DNA of 8,897 nt from Desulfatitalea sp. (GCA_018224505.1 JAGTVD010000520.1:1-8897); one strand, 5' to 3'. Shown: positions 1 through 8,740, numbered from the stretch's first letter. Notes: a model not told the origin generated them from the sequence alone. Translations and numbers: made by a program.

Positions 1-94
1 GATAGGGGGAAATTTGTGTATTAAGCACTCGGTGTCAAGTGTCGGCCACAATACCGAACGACCAAACCAATTGCCAACTGAAAGTGTCCCGACA

Positions 95-793
95 ATGATA
101 ACGATAAATGAAGCCTTAAACCGGTTGCAGCGGATCTATGATCTGTACGAACGGTTTTGCGCCGACCTGACCCTTGCCTGCCGCAAGGGGTGCGCCCCGT
201 GCTGCACCGCCAATGTGACCCTGACCACGCTGGAAGCCACAGCCATCCGGCGTCACTGGGAGGCCTGCGGCCAAACAATGCCGCTGGAGCGCTTGCAACG
301 GGCAGCGGGCCGGCCGCGGTTTCAGCCGGTGCTGACCACCAACCAGTTCGCAGCCATTTGTGTCGGCGGCGGAGAACCGCCCGACGAGGCCGCCGATCCG
401 CAAGTGGATGCCTGCCCCCTTTTGGAAAACGATATTTGCACCGTATACGCGGCCCGGCCCTTCGGCTGCCGCGCCATGGTATCTTGCACCGATTGCGCCC
501 GGCACGGCGCGGCCGACATGCCGGACCGGGTGCTGGCGGCCAACACCCTCTTGATGCAATTCATCGAAGCCCTGGATCACCACGGCATGTCGGGCAATCT
601 AATCGACGTGCTGCTCTGGCTGAACAGGTCCGGTGATGTAGACAATCGGGCCCCGAACCCCCGCGGCGGACCGCCTGCCGGCCTGACCCCCAACCATCCC
701 ATCCCGGTGCTCATGGTGCCTCCCGAGTATCGCGAGGCGTTGCAACCCCTGTTACGGGCGCTGCGCCCGCTGCTCACACCCCCTGCTCTTTGA
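95..793 (+). CDS. YkgJ-family cysteine-cluster (putative Zn/Fe-binding) protein
   Basis: This is a soluble protein of 232 residues from the chosen ATG. Near the N-terminus it has a cysteine cluster, C-x3-GC-x2-CC (Cys29, Cys33, Cys36, Cys37). A second conserved block, CPLL-x4-C-x2-Y-x3-RP-x2-CR (Cys107, Cys115, Cys125), follows, then two more cysteines (131, 134). This arrangement is the signature of the YkgJ/CxxCxxCC family, thought to bind zinc or an iron-sulfur cluster; no defined reaction is known. The tail beyond about residue 170 is proline- and leucine-rich and carries no recognised motif. The frame stays open to the left edge and also has a TTG at 14, but residues encoded before 95 are unlike a domain. 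The ATG directly precedes a helical segment (MITINEALNRLQ), so I prefer it, although no good ribosome site is visible for either start. It is convergent with the ACT gene, and the two overlap by 20 bases at their 3' ends. Family call is firm; function is unknown. Confidence 0.8.
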   Translation: MITINEALNRLQRIYDLYERFCADLTLACRKGCAPCCTANVTLTTLEATAIRRHWEACGQTMPLERLQRAAGRPRFQPVLTTNQFAAICVGGGEPPDEAADPQVDACPLLENDICTVYAARPFGCRAMVSCTDCARHGAADMPDRVLAANTLLMQFIEALDHHGMSGNLIDVLLWLNRSGDVDNRAPNPRGGPPAGLTPNHPIPVLMVPPEYREALQPLLRALRPLLTPPAL

Positions 794-1271
794 ACACCTT
801 CGCGGCACGTTCGATATCCTCGGGGCAGAACACAAAGAGGCACGACTGATCCGGACCGGCCACAGAGCCATACACATAGTTGATGTTGATCCCTTCGTTG
901 CCTAAACGCGTGGCCATTTTGGCCAGTTCGCCAGGGCGATTTTCGATCTTCACGGCGATCACCGGCAGGATGTCGAACAGGTAGTCGTGTTCGGACAGAA
1001 GGTCGATGGCCTTGTCGGTCATGCCGTCGCTGGGCAACAGGCGCACCAGGGCAAAATCGGCCGAATCCTTGCTCATGGAGTTATAACTGGCGGCCGAGGC
1101 AATGCGCTTGAGGGACTTGCCCCGGGCCTTGAACAGCTCCCGCACATAGCTGGAGGCGTCCTGGATGGTGATGGCGTCGATGTTGACCCCGGCCTGACCC
1201 AACAGAGTGGTCAATTTGCCCAGTTCACCGGGGGCGTTCTGCAGAAACAATGAAATTTCGGTACGGACCAT
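774..1271 (-). CDS. Tandem ACT-domain protein (putative amino-acid or ligand-binding regulator)
   Basis: A 165-residue soluble protein made of two ACT domains and nothing else. Each has the typical opening: N12-APGELG with GVNI at 28-31, and N111-RPGELA with GINI at 127-130. The second domain spans about residues 103-165. The first is split: after QDAS (37-40) a basic stretch of roughly 29 residues (about 42-70, with FKARGKSLKR) comes before the strand ADFALVRLL. Stand-alone double ACT proteins of this kind are commonly near 140 residues, so the insertion accounts for the extra length. ACT domains bind amino acids or other small ligands and control enzymes or transcription; the partner here is unknown. 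In other bacteria relatives often lie next to phenylacetate-CoA ligase genes, which would fit acyl-CoA metabolism. A strong ribosome site (GAGGAGAG) lies about 6 bases before the ATG. The gene starts only 49 bases after the acyl-CoA dehydrogenase and is probably cotranscribed with it. Confidence 0.85.
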   Translation of the reverse strand: MVRTEISLFLQNAPGELGKLTTLLGQAGVNIDAITIQDASSYVRELFKARGKSLKRIASAASYNSMSKDSADFALVRLLPSDGMTDKAIDLLSEHDYLFDILPVIAVKIENRPGELAKMATRLGNEGININYVYGSVAGPDQSCLFVFCPEDIERAAKVFKEQGV

Positions 1272-1274
1272 GGT

Positions 1275-1285
1275 CTCTCTCCTCT
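1275..1285 (-). promoter_or_regulatory. Strong ribosome binding site of the ACT gene
   Basis: On the minus strand the sequence reads AGAGGAGAGAG, with its AGGAGA core 6 bases before the ATG at 1271. It confirms that start and suggests efficient translation independent of the upstream acyl-CoA dehydrogenase gene. Confidence 0.75.
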
Positions 1286-1320
1286 TTCCAATGACAAGTG
1301 AAGGTATTCAATCCCGCCAA

Positions 1321-2475
1321 TCACCCTTTCCGTTTATCCTTGAAAATATGATTGGAAATCACCACGCGCTGGATTTCCGATGTGCCTTCATAGATGGTGA
1401 ACACCCGGGCATCGCGGTAGAAGCGCTCCACCGGATAATCTTTGGTGTAACCGTAGCCGCCGTGCAACTGGATGGCCGTGCCGGTGACCCGGTTGACCAT
1501 CTCCGAGGCGAACAGCTTGGCGGTGGCCGCTTGCACGGTGTGGTTTTGACCCCGATCCTTCAGCGCGGCGGCGGCCAGCATCAACTGGCGGGCGGCGGCC
1601 ACCTCCACGGCCATGTCGGCCACCATCCAGCGCACCCCCTGGAACTTGGCGACGCTCTGGCCGAACTGGGAACGGTTCTTGGTGTAATGCACGGCGGCAT
1701 CCAGGGCCGCCTGGGCCACCCCCACACTTTGGGCCGCGATTCCGATGCGGCCGCTGTCCAGCCCGCGCATGGCAATCTCGAATCCTTGACCCTCCTTGCC
1801 CAGCAGATGGTCAGCGGGTACGCGGCACTGGTCGAAAATGAGGTCGGTGGTGTCCGAGGCCCGCAGCCCCATCTTGTCTTCCTGGTGCCCCACCTTGAAA
1901 CCCGGCGTATCCCGGAGCACCACGAACGTGCTGATGCCTTTGTGCCGCATGGCCGGGTCGGTCTTCGCGGTGACCAATACAATTCCGGCATGGTTGCCGG
2001 AGGTAATGAAACGCTTGGTGCCGTCTATGACATAGCTATCCCCATCGCGCACCGCGGTGGTCTGCTGGCTGACCGGGTCGGAACCGGCTTCGGGTTCCGT
2101 CATGGCAAAGGCGCCGATCATCTCCCCTTCCGCCAGAGGGGTGAGGAACCTTTTTTTCTGCGCCTCGGTACCGAAATGGAGCAGGCTTTCGCACACGATT
2201 GAGTTCTGCACCGACATGACCACCGCCGTGGAGGCGCAAGCATAGGCGATTTCCGACAAGGCCGATACGTAACTGACCGCATCGCTGCCGCTGCCGCCAT
2301 ATTCGGGCGGGACCATCATGCCCATGAGGCCCAACCCGCCCATCTGCTTGAGAATATCGGCGGGGAAGACCTTGGTGCGATCCCGTTCGGCGGCCCCCGC
2401 GGCCACCACCTTGCGAGCGAACTCCCGGACCATGCTTTGGATCATCAGCTGTTCTTCGGTCAATGGCATCGACAT
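1321..2475 (-). CDS. Acyl-CoA dehydrogenase, short-chain (butyryl-CoA dehydrogenase-like)
   Basis: A cytoplasmic FAD flavoprotein of 384 residues, the usual length. It oxidises a saturated acyl-CoA to the trans-2-enoyl-CoA and passes electrons to electron-transfer flavoprotein. The order is an N-terminal helical domain (about 1-115), a beta-barrel domain containing GAFAMTEPEAGSD (121-133), and a C-terminal helical domain with QLHGGYGYTKDYPVERFYRD (336-355). The catalytic base is expected to be Glu363 in IYEGTSEIQR, the position used by short- and medium-chain enzymes. Substrate length cannot be read safely; short-chain or 2-methyl-branched acyl-CoA are both possible. The frame extends to a TTG at 2481, but an AGGAGT ribosome site covers that codon and sits 5-6 bases before the ATG at 2475, which decides the start. 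The XRE-cupin regulator lies 105 bases upstream and the ACT gene 49 bases downstream, suggesting a regulated unit. No ETF or CoA ligase gene is in the window. Confidence 0.93.
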   Translation of the reverse strand: MSMPLTEEQLMIQSMVREFARKVVAAGAAERDRTKVFPADILKQMGGLGLMGMMVPPEYGGSGSDAVSYVSALSEIAYACASTAVVMSVQNSIVCESLLHFGTEAQKKRFLTPLAEGEMIGAFAMTEPEAGSDPVSQQTTAVRDGDSYVIDGTKRFITSGNHAGIVLVTAKTDPAMRHKGISTFVVLRDTPGFKVGHQEDKMGLRASDTTDLIFDQCRVPADHLLGKEGQGFEIAMRGLDSGRIGIAAQSVGVAQAALDAAVHYTKNRSQFGQSVAKFQGVRWMVADMAVEVAAARQLMLAAAALKDRGQNHTVQAATAKLFASEMVNRVTGTAIQLHGGYGYTKDYPVERFYRDARVFTIYEGTSEIQRVVISNHIFKDKRKG

Positions 2476-2480
2476 GGACA

Positions 2481-2486
2481 ACTCCT
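2481..2486 (-). promoter_or_regulatory. Ribosome binding site fixing the acyl-CoA dehydrogenase start
   Basis: AGGAGT on the minus strand lies 5 bases before the ATG at 2475. It overlaps the in-frame TTG at 2479-2481, so TTG cannot be the working start. A further in-frame ATG at 2469 is less well spaced. Confidence 0.7.
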
Positions 2487-2527
2487 GGCTTTTGATTGGA
2501 ATGTGAACAGACCATACGCTGCACAGG

Positions 2528-2550
2528 GGTGCCGGAAGGAAAGCGGCACC
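2528..2550 (-). repeat. Short hairpin between the XRE-cupin and acyl-CoA dehydrogenase genes
   Basis: A perfect 7-base inverted repeat, GGTGCCG (2528-2534) and CGGCACC (2544-2550), encloses a 9-base loop. It lies in the 105-base spacer, about 53 bases before the acyl-CoA dehydrogenase start. On the transcribed strand it is not followed by a run of T, so it is a poor intrinsic terminator. It could act in RNA processing or be a protein site; a chance occurrence is also possible in such GC-rich DNA. Confidence 0.4.
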
Positions 2551-2580
2551 GGGGATGAAGGGCGGTGGCGACCCGGATCA

Positions 2581-3132
2581 TCAGGGGTTGTAGACCACCA
2601 CCAGCAGTTCGGCTTCCGTGTCGCCGGTATTGCGCATATGGTGTTGGACCCCCGAATTGAAATGCAGCGACTGCCCCGGCTGCAAGTGGTTGACGTTCTC
2701 GCCCACGGATACCTCGATCTCGCCTTGGAGCACATAGACAAACTCCTCACCTTCATGCTGGTAGCCCACCCCTTTGTGGGCCTGCTTTGCTGCGATTTGA
2801 ATGCGGAAAGCTTTGAGGTGCTTGTGCTCGGCACCCGGGGTCAAGGTGGTGTAGGCGTAGTTCTCGGTGCGTTTGGCGTAGGCATCCACCCGCTGGTCCA
2901 GGGTTTCCTGCTGATCCCGAAGCAGCTCTCCGGAATCGATGTGCAGAGAGCGGGATATTTGCAGCAGGGTGCCCACCGGCGGCATCTCTTTGCCACTCTC
3001 CACGCTTTTAAGATAATCGATGCTGCAGCCCGTATCATTGGCAAGCTGATTCAGGGTCATTTTCTTGCGGGTGCGGACCGCCTTGATGCGCTTGCCGATG
3101 GGGCTGGGAACTTTGGCTTTGGGACGCGGCAT
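2581..3132 (-). CDS. XRE-family transcriptional regulator with C-terminal cupin domain
   Basis: A 183-residue cytoplasmic regulator. Residues about 13-67 form an XRE/Cro-type helix-turn-helix (IGKRIKAVRTRKKMTLNQLA, then a recognition helix near SIDYLKSVESG). Residues about 106-181 form a single cupin barrel with YQHEGEEFVYVLQGEIEV (124-141) and a second block HFNSGVQHHMRNTG (157-170). His126, Glu130 and His164 or His165 are likely metal or ligand contacts. The layout is that of the PuuR-like XRE-cupin group, where the cupin senses a small molecule and the HTH binds the operator. The ligand cannot be read; an acyl or carboxylate metabolite is an inference from the adjacent acyl-CoA dehydrogenase and hydroxyacyl-CoA dehydrogenase genes. 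A clear AGGAG site precedes the ATG by 5 bases. The 274-base gap upstream holds paired dyads that may be its own operators. Confidence 0.92.
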   Translation of the reverse strand: MPRPKAKVPSPIGKRIKAVRTRKKMTLNQLANDTGCSIDYLKSVESGKEMPPVGTLLQISRSLHIDSGELLRDQQETLDQRVDAYAKRTENYAYTTLTPGAEHKHLKAFRIQIAAKQAHKGVGYQHEGEEFVYVLQGEIEVSVGENVNHLQPGQSLHFNSGVQHHMRNTGDTEAELLVVVYNP

Positions 3133-3136
3133 GACA

Positions 3137-3144
3137 GCTCCTTT
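3137..3144 (-). promoter_or_regulatory. Ribosome binding site of the XRE-cupin gene
   Basis: AAAGGAGC on the minus strand, with AGGAG 5 bases before the ATG at 3132, supports that start codon. Confidence 0.7.
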
Positions 3145-3173
3145 GTCTGAGGGGTATCTGTTAAGCCTTTCAC

Positions 3174-3250
3174 GCGATCGTCATCGCATTCGCAATCACA
3201 TTGGCGATTCCCCAAGAAACGAATAGGCATAAGTCGGCGATGACGATCAC
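3174..3250. promoter_or_regulatory. Paired dyad motifs, candidate operators upstream of the XRE-cupin gene
   Basis: Two 14-base dyads of the same design are present: GCGAT-CGTC-ATCGC at 3174-3187 (perfect) and GCGAT-GACG-ATCAC at 3237-3250 (one mismatch). Read across the pair, GATCGTCATCGC (3176-3187) and GCGATGACGATC (3237-3248) form a perfect 12-base inverted repeat. The dyad centres are 63 bases apart, close to six helical turns. They lie about 42 to 118 bases upstream of the XRE-cupin start, where autoregulatory operators are expected. I could not find a convincing -35/-10 pair between them. The binding protein is inferred, not shown. Confidence 0.45.
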
Positions 3251-3299
3251 ACAGAACAACTTCGATCAAAGCGCCAATCGGTCAAACCGATGGCATTGC

Positions 3300-3380
3300 G
3301 CCCGCTGCCCATTGCGCGCCCGGTTGCCCTCCGGCAGGACCGTCCCCATGGGATGGCCCGGATGCCGGCGGGCAGCGGGC
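3300..3380. repeat. Long-spaced GC-rich inverted repeat downstream of the hydroxyacyl-CoA dehydrogenase gene
   Basis: A perfect 11-base inverted repeat, GCCCGCTGCCC (3300-3310) and GGGCAGCGGGC (3370-3380), brackets 59 bases. Inside are a second pair, CCGGCA (3331-3336) and TGCCGG (3363-3368), and a palindrome, CCCATGGG, near 3344-3351. The whole 81-base block could fold into a branched hairpin in the RNA leaving the hydroxyacyl-CoA dehydrogenase gene, whose stop codon is 27 bases away. No T-run follows on the minus strand, so it is not a classical terminator. A mRNA-end stabiliser, a dispersed REP-like repeat or chance are all open. Confidence 0.4.
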
Positions 3381-3406
3381 AGCGGCAAACAGGTGACAGG
3401 CCCTTT

Positions 3407-4255
<849 letters not shown>

Positions 4256-4263
4256 TCTAAGTG

Positions 4264-4269
4264 CTCCTT
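4264..4269 (-). promoter_or_regulatory. Ribosome binding site of the hydroxyacyl-CoA dehydrogenase gene
   Basis: AAGGAG on the minus strand, 8 bases before the ATG at 4255. The rest of the 73-base spacer to the thiolase shows no terminator or promoter that I can recognise, supporting cotranscription. Confidence 0.65.
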
Positions 4270-4328
4270 CCTCATTGTTAAGCGTTCGTTATGTCCTGTT
4301 GCGCGCCGTCGGCCCGCATTTTCTTCAA

Positions 4329-5504
<1,176 letters not shown>

Positions 5505-5512
5505 CACTTCTT

Positions 5513-5518
5513 CTCCTT
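5513..5518 (-). promoter_or_regulatory. Ribosome binding site of the thiolase gene
   Basis: AAGGAG on the minus strand lies 8 bases before the ATG at 5504 and 5 bases before an in-frame GTG at 5507. It is compatible with either start, so the N-terminus could be one residue longer. Confidence 0.65.
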
Positions 5519-5562
5519 CCGTTGTTTCGACGTATCATTATCTGAAATTCAAGCCTTGCGCA

Positions 5563-5576
5563 TACACTCTACACTT
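5563..5576. repeat. Tandem heptamer TACACTC/TACACTT between response regulator and thiolase
   Basis: Two directly repeated heptamers, TACACTC (5563-5569) and TACACTT (5570-5576), sit in the short spacer about 60-72 bases before the thiolase start. NarL-type regulators often bind heptamer arrays of the general form TAC-N4, so this could be a site for the neighbouring response regulator. The match to the known NarL consensus is only partial and the repeat is short. Confidence 0.25.
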
Positions 5577-5585
5577 TTTTCAGTT

Positions 5586-6224
5586 TTATGCCTCAATCAA
5601 TCCATTCTGAATCGCAAACCGCGACAGCTCGGCGTTGTTGCGCAGGTTGAGCTTTTTGAGCAGACGAAAGCGGTAAGTGTCCACGGTTTTGATGCTGATA
5701 TTGTAGGCCGAGGCAATCTCCCGGTTGGTATGCCCCATGGCCAGGCGGCGCAGTACCTGCAATTCGCGGGTGGAGAGCTCGTCCAGCGCGCTGCGGTGCA
5801 GCCCTCCTTTTGAGACACGCAGGGCCAGGGATTCGGCGGCGTCATCGGTCAAATAGCGCGATCCGTCGAGCACTTTCCGAATCGCCCGAACCAGTTGCTC
5901 GGGAGCCGACTGTTTGGTGATGTAGCCCATGGCGCCGGCTTCGATGGCCCGGACCACATATTGATTTTCCGCATGCATGGTCAACACCAGGATCGGCAGG
6001 TCGGGAAACTCGGGATGGATGCGATGAATCACCTCCAGACCGTCGATCTGGGGCATGGAAAGATCGATGACCGCCACATCCGGCCGCAGGGCACGGATCT
6101 GCCGGATCGCCTCGTCACCGTCGGCCGCCTCGGCCACCACCTCCATGTCGCCGCTCTCTTCCACCAGGCGCCGCAACCCCGCCCGAACAATGCTGTGGTC
6201 ATCGGCCAGAAGCACTTTGATCAT
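5586..6224 (-). CDS. NarL/FixJ-type (LuxR-HTH) response regulator
   Basis: A cytoplasmic 212-residue transcription regulator, the usual length for the NarL group. The receiver domain (about 1-118) has the acidic pair Asp8-Asp9, the phosphate acceptor Asp54 in VIDLSMP, the switch Thr82 in VLTMHA and Lys104 in ITKQS, so phosphorylation should be functional. The C-terminal LuxR helix-turn-helix (about 147-206) reads LSTRELQVLRRLAMGHTNREIA, followed by ISIKTVDTYRFRLLKKL, with the recognition helix near 177-190. Its ATG overlaps the stop of the kinase gene as ATGA, so translation is probably coupled; only a weak GGGGA ribosome site is seen. The histidine kinase next door is its cognate partner by class and position. 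Targets are unknown; the thiolase-hydroxyacyl-CoA dehydrogenase genes directly downstream are the obvious candidates, and they may also be read through from the same transcript. Confidence 0.93.
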   Translation of the reverse strand: MIKVLLADDHSIVRAGLRRLVEESGDMEVVAEAADGDEAIRQIRALRPDVAVIDLSMPQIDGLEVIHRIHPEFPDLPILVLTMHAENQYVVRAIEAGAMGYITKQSAPEQLVRAIRKVLDGSRYLTDDAAESLALRVSKGGLHRSALDELSTRELQVLRRLAMGHTNREIASAYNISIKTVDTYRFRLLKKLNLRNNAELSRFAIQNGLIEA

Positions 6225-8740
6225 GCCGCATTCCCCATGGCTTGGGCCAACGGCACCCGCAGCGTCACGGAGGTACCGTTTCCCGGCGAGGAGACCACCA
6301 ACAGGGTACCGCCCACCAAGGCCGCCCGCTCGCGCATGCCGGCCAGCCCCAACATCTGCACTTGTGAAAGGCCGTCGGGGTTGAATCCCTGTCCGTCATC
6401 CCACACGTTGAGTACCAAGGTGTCCGCTTCCATATAGAGACGCACCTCGGCCCGCGTGGCAAGTGCGTGCCGGGCGACGTTGGTAAGGGCCTCCTGGGCG
6501 ATGCGGTAAGCGGCCGTGGCCGTGGCATCGTCAACGGACGGCATGACATGGTGGGTAAAAATACAGGCCATGGGCACCCTGCGCTCGTATTCCGTGGTAA
6601 ACAATTCCAATGCTTCGACTAGTCCAAGGTCATCCAGCACCCCGGGCCGCAGCCGCAATGCCATGGCCCGCACCTCTTCGATGGTGGCATCCACCAGCTT
6701 GCAGATGGCTTGCGCCCGCGCAGCTGCCTTGGGGTCCTGGTCCCGCATGCTCTCCTGCAACCAAACCGCATCCATGCGAATGGCGGTGAGCAGTTGCCCC
6801 AGTTCGTCGTGCAGCTCACGGGCGATGGCGGTGCGCTCCTTTTCCTGGCTGGCCATGATCGAACCGGAAAGCTGGCGCAACTGCTCCTGGGCGCTTTTCA
6901 GGGCGGTGATGTCGGTAGCAATACCGCACACCCCCATGATGCGGCCGGAGATCTCTTCGAAAAGCGGAAATTTGACCGACAGATAGGTGTGCATGCCGTC
7001 CGGCTGTCGGATCTGCTCCTCTACCTGCAGGGAGATCCCCTCGGCCAACACCCTTTGGTCATGGTATTGCATCGGCCGGGCCACCGCCGGCGGCAGCATT
7101 TCGTCACTCATTCCCTCCACATCCGTGCCTTCAATGCCGTAAAGCTTTTCGAACCGGGAGTTGACCATCAGATAGCGCCCCCGCACGTCCTTCATGTAGA
7201 CCACCGCCGGTGTGTTCTTGAGAATGGCGGTAATTTCGCTGGTCCGCTCGCGCACCTGACGCTCCAGCTCCTTGGAGTAGCGGTCCAGGGCCTCCTTTGC
7301 CACGCGCAGGGCCGCTTCAGCCCGATTGCGGTCGGTCATGTCGACACATACCGCCAATGAGCGCTGGATCCGACCTTCGGCATCGCGATCCGCAATGGCC
7401 GACAGCATCACATCGATAATCGTGCCGTCTTTTTTCACCATGCCATAAGGCACGCCTTTGATGTAGCCGTCTTTGAAAAACCGCGGGATGCCTTCGTTCA
7501 GGGCAAACGTCCGCGATTCGGGCGTCAAAAAATCGGTGAGCGGTCGGCCCAGCACCTCCTCTCGGCGGTAGCCCATGGTTTCCAACCAGAAATTACTCAC
7601 GCTGAGCAGCCGGGCATCCTGCCCGATGGAGTGTAGCATGGCCGGCGTGTGGTGATACAAGGACCGGTAGCGCGTTTCGCTTTGGCGCAGCGCCTCTTCG
7701 GCGTTGCGCCGCCGGCCGATTTCACTGCTGGCTTTCCTGTACAACACCAGCACCGACAGGCCAACCAGGATGGAGAGCAGGATCGCCGACGGCCCGACAA
7801 TCCGCAGCAAAGGACCGGAGATCGACTGGGCGATGAGGCGCGTGCTGCGCAGGTAAACGATTTCCCAGCCGGGAAAACGGTCGACGCCGGCCCGATGCAT
7901 CAGATAGCGTTCACCATGGCGGTCCATCACATAGGCAGGATTGGTCTGGTGCAGACCCACCCATTGCCAGGGGCCTTGGCCGAACTGCCGTTCACGTGCA
8001 ATTTGGCCCGCCTGATCGGGAGTCGGCTGCCAAGCGAGCTGAAACAGCCACTGCGGTTGGCTGGAAATAAAGATGACCCCTTGTTCGTTGGTGACCAGCA
8101 CGATATCTTCGGACGGCAGATCCAATTCCTTTTCGATCTCGTCGATGGAAGCCTTAATGACCGCTACGCCAATGGGATGGGCGGGCGGCTCACCATGGAC
8201 AGGACTACTGTGATAGACGCCCCGCTTGCCGGACGTAACCCCCAAAGCCAGATAAGCCCCTTTGGCGCCTTCGCTGGCAGCTTGAAAATAGGGCCGGAAG
8301 GCGAAGTTCTGGCCTACGAAGCTGTCTGCATCCCGGCGATTGCTTGAAGCGATGGTATTGCCATCCATATCCATCAGATAGGAAACATCGGCATCCTGGG
8401 TGGCGGTAAAAAGATCCAACACCTCGTTGGCAAGCACCAGATCATCGGCCGTGCCCGCCTGCAATGCCTTGCGCAAGGCATCGATGGCGGCCAGGGTCGC
8501 CGCACTTTTGCGGTGCTCGAGCAGAAGCGAATTGAGCCGTTTGTGAATCAGCTTGGTACTGGCGGCGGATTGCTGTCGTGCCTCCTGGAAAGAGGCCTGG
8601 CGCAGGGAGGCATAATACAACACCCCACCGGCCGAAGCGGACAAAAAGGCCAGGAGTGAAAGTATCAATAGGATATGACGCAAACTCATCGAGCGATCCA
8701 GTGACGTGCTGACGATTTTTTTCATCAAAGGCCCATTCAT
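6221..8740 (-). CDS. Membrane sensor histidine kinase: DctB-like Cache domain, two PAS domains, NarX-type (HisKA_3) kinase core
   Basis: An inner-membrane kinase of 839 residues. Residues about 21-44 and 309-334 are membrane spans enclosing a periplasmic domain of roughly 265 residues. Within it lies YLMDMDGNTIASSN (121-134), then SFVGQNFAFRPYF (140-152) and ALGVTSGKRGVYHSSPV (165-181), which closely resemble the membrane-distal Cache module of the C4-dicarboxylate sensor DctB. Next come PAS domains at about 353-475 and 502-615, joined by a charged, helical, probably coiled-coil linker (470-500). The dimerisation/phosphoacceptor part is HisKA_3 type with His644 in RELHDELGQ. The ATPase domain has Asn754 (QEALTNVARHA), DDGQGF (781-786) and GLAGMRERA (798-806). 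All catalytic boxes are intact. The cognate regulator overlaps its end. The ligand is likely a small carboxylate by analogy with DctB, which is inference. The ribosome site at 8740 is weak; ATG codons at residues 6 and 18 are alternatives. Confidence 0.9.
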   Translation of the reverse strand: MNGPLMKKIVSTSLDRSMSLRHILLILSLLAFLSASAGGVLYYASLRQASFQEARQQSAASTKLIHKRLNSLLLEHRKSAATLAAIDALRKALQAGTADDLVLANEVLDLFTATQDADVSYLMDMDGNTIASSNRRDADSFVGQNFAFRPYFQAASEGAKGAYLALGVTSGKRGVYHSSPVHGEPPAHPIGVAVIKASIDEIEKELDLPSEDIVLVTNEQGVIFISSQPQWLFQLAWQPTPDQAGQIARERQFGQGPWQWVGLHQTNPAYVMDRHGERYLMHRAGVDRFPGWEIVYLRSTRLIAQSISGPLLRIVGPSAILLSILVGLSVLVLYRKASSEIGRRRNAEEALRQSETRYRSLYHHTPAMLHSIGQDARLLSVSNFWLETMGYRREEVLGRPLTDFLTPESRTFALNEGIPRFFKDGYIKGVPYGMVKKDGTIIDVMLSAIADRDAEGRIQRSLAVCVDMTDRNRAEAALRVAKEALDRYSKELERQVRERTSEITAILKNTPAVVYMKDVRGRYLMVNSRFEKLYGIEGTDVEGMSDEMLPPAVARPMQYHDQRVLAEGISLQVEEQIRQPDGMHTYLSVKFPLFEEISGRIMGVCGIATDITALKSAQEQLRQLSGSIMASQEKERTAIARELHDELGQLLTAIRMDAVWLQESMRDQDPKAAARAQAICKLVDATIEEVRAMALRLRPGVLDDLGLVEALELFTTEYERRVPMACIFTHHVMPSVDDATATAAYRIAQEALTNVARHALATRAEVRLYMEADTLVLNVWDDGQGFNPDGLSQVQMLGLAGMRERAALVGGTLLVVSSPGNGTSVTLRVPLAQAMGNAA

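Noticed and set aside
14..94. Extended N-terminus of the YkgJ-like protein from TTG at 14
   Set aside because: The added 27 residues lack domain character, and the purine-rich GGGGGA is too close to the TTG for a good ribosome site. It cannot be excluded because the frame is open to the window edge.
1207..2202. A 331-codon open frame on the + strand opposite the acyl-CoA dehydrogenase gene
   Set aside because: It mirrors the codons of a full-length, well-conserved acyl-CoA dehydrogenase and shows no motif of its own. Antisense shadow.
5537..5542. GATAAT as a -10 element for the thiolase gene
   Set aside because: No acceptable -35 hexamer lies 16-18 bases upstream, and a nearby TTGAAT is far too close. 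Not reported as a promoter.
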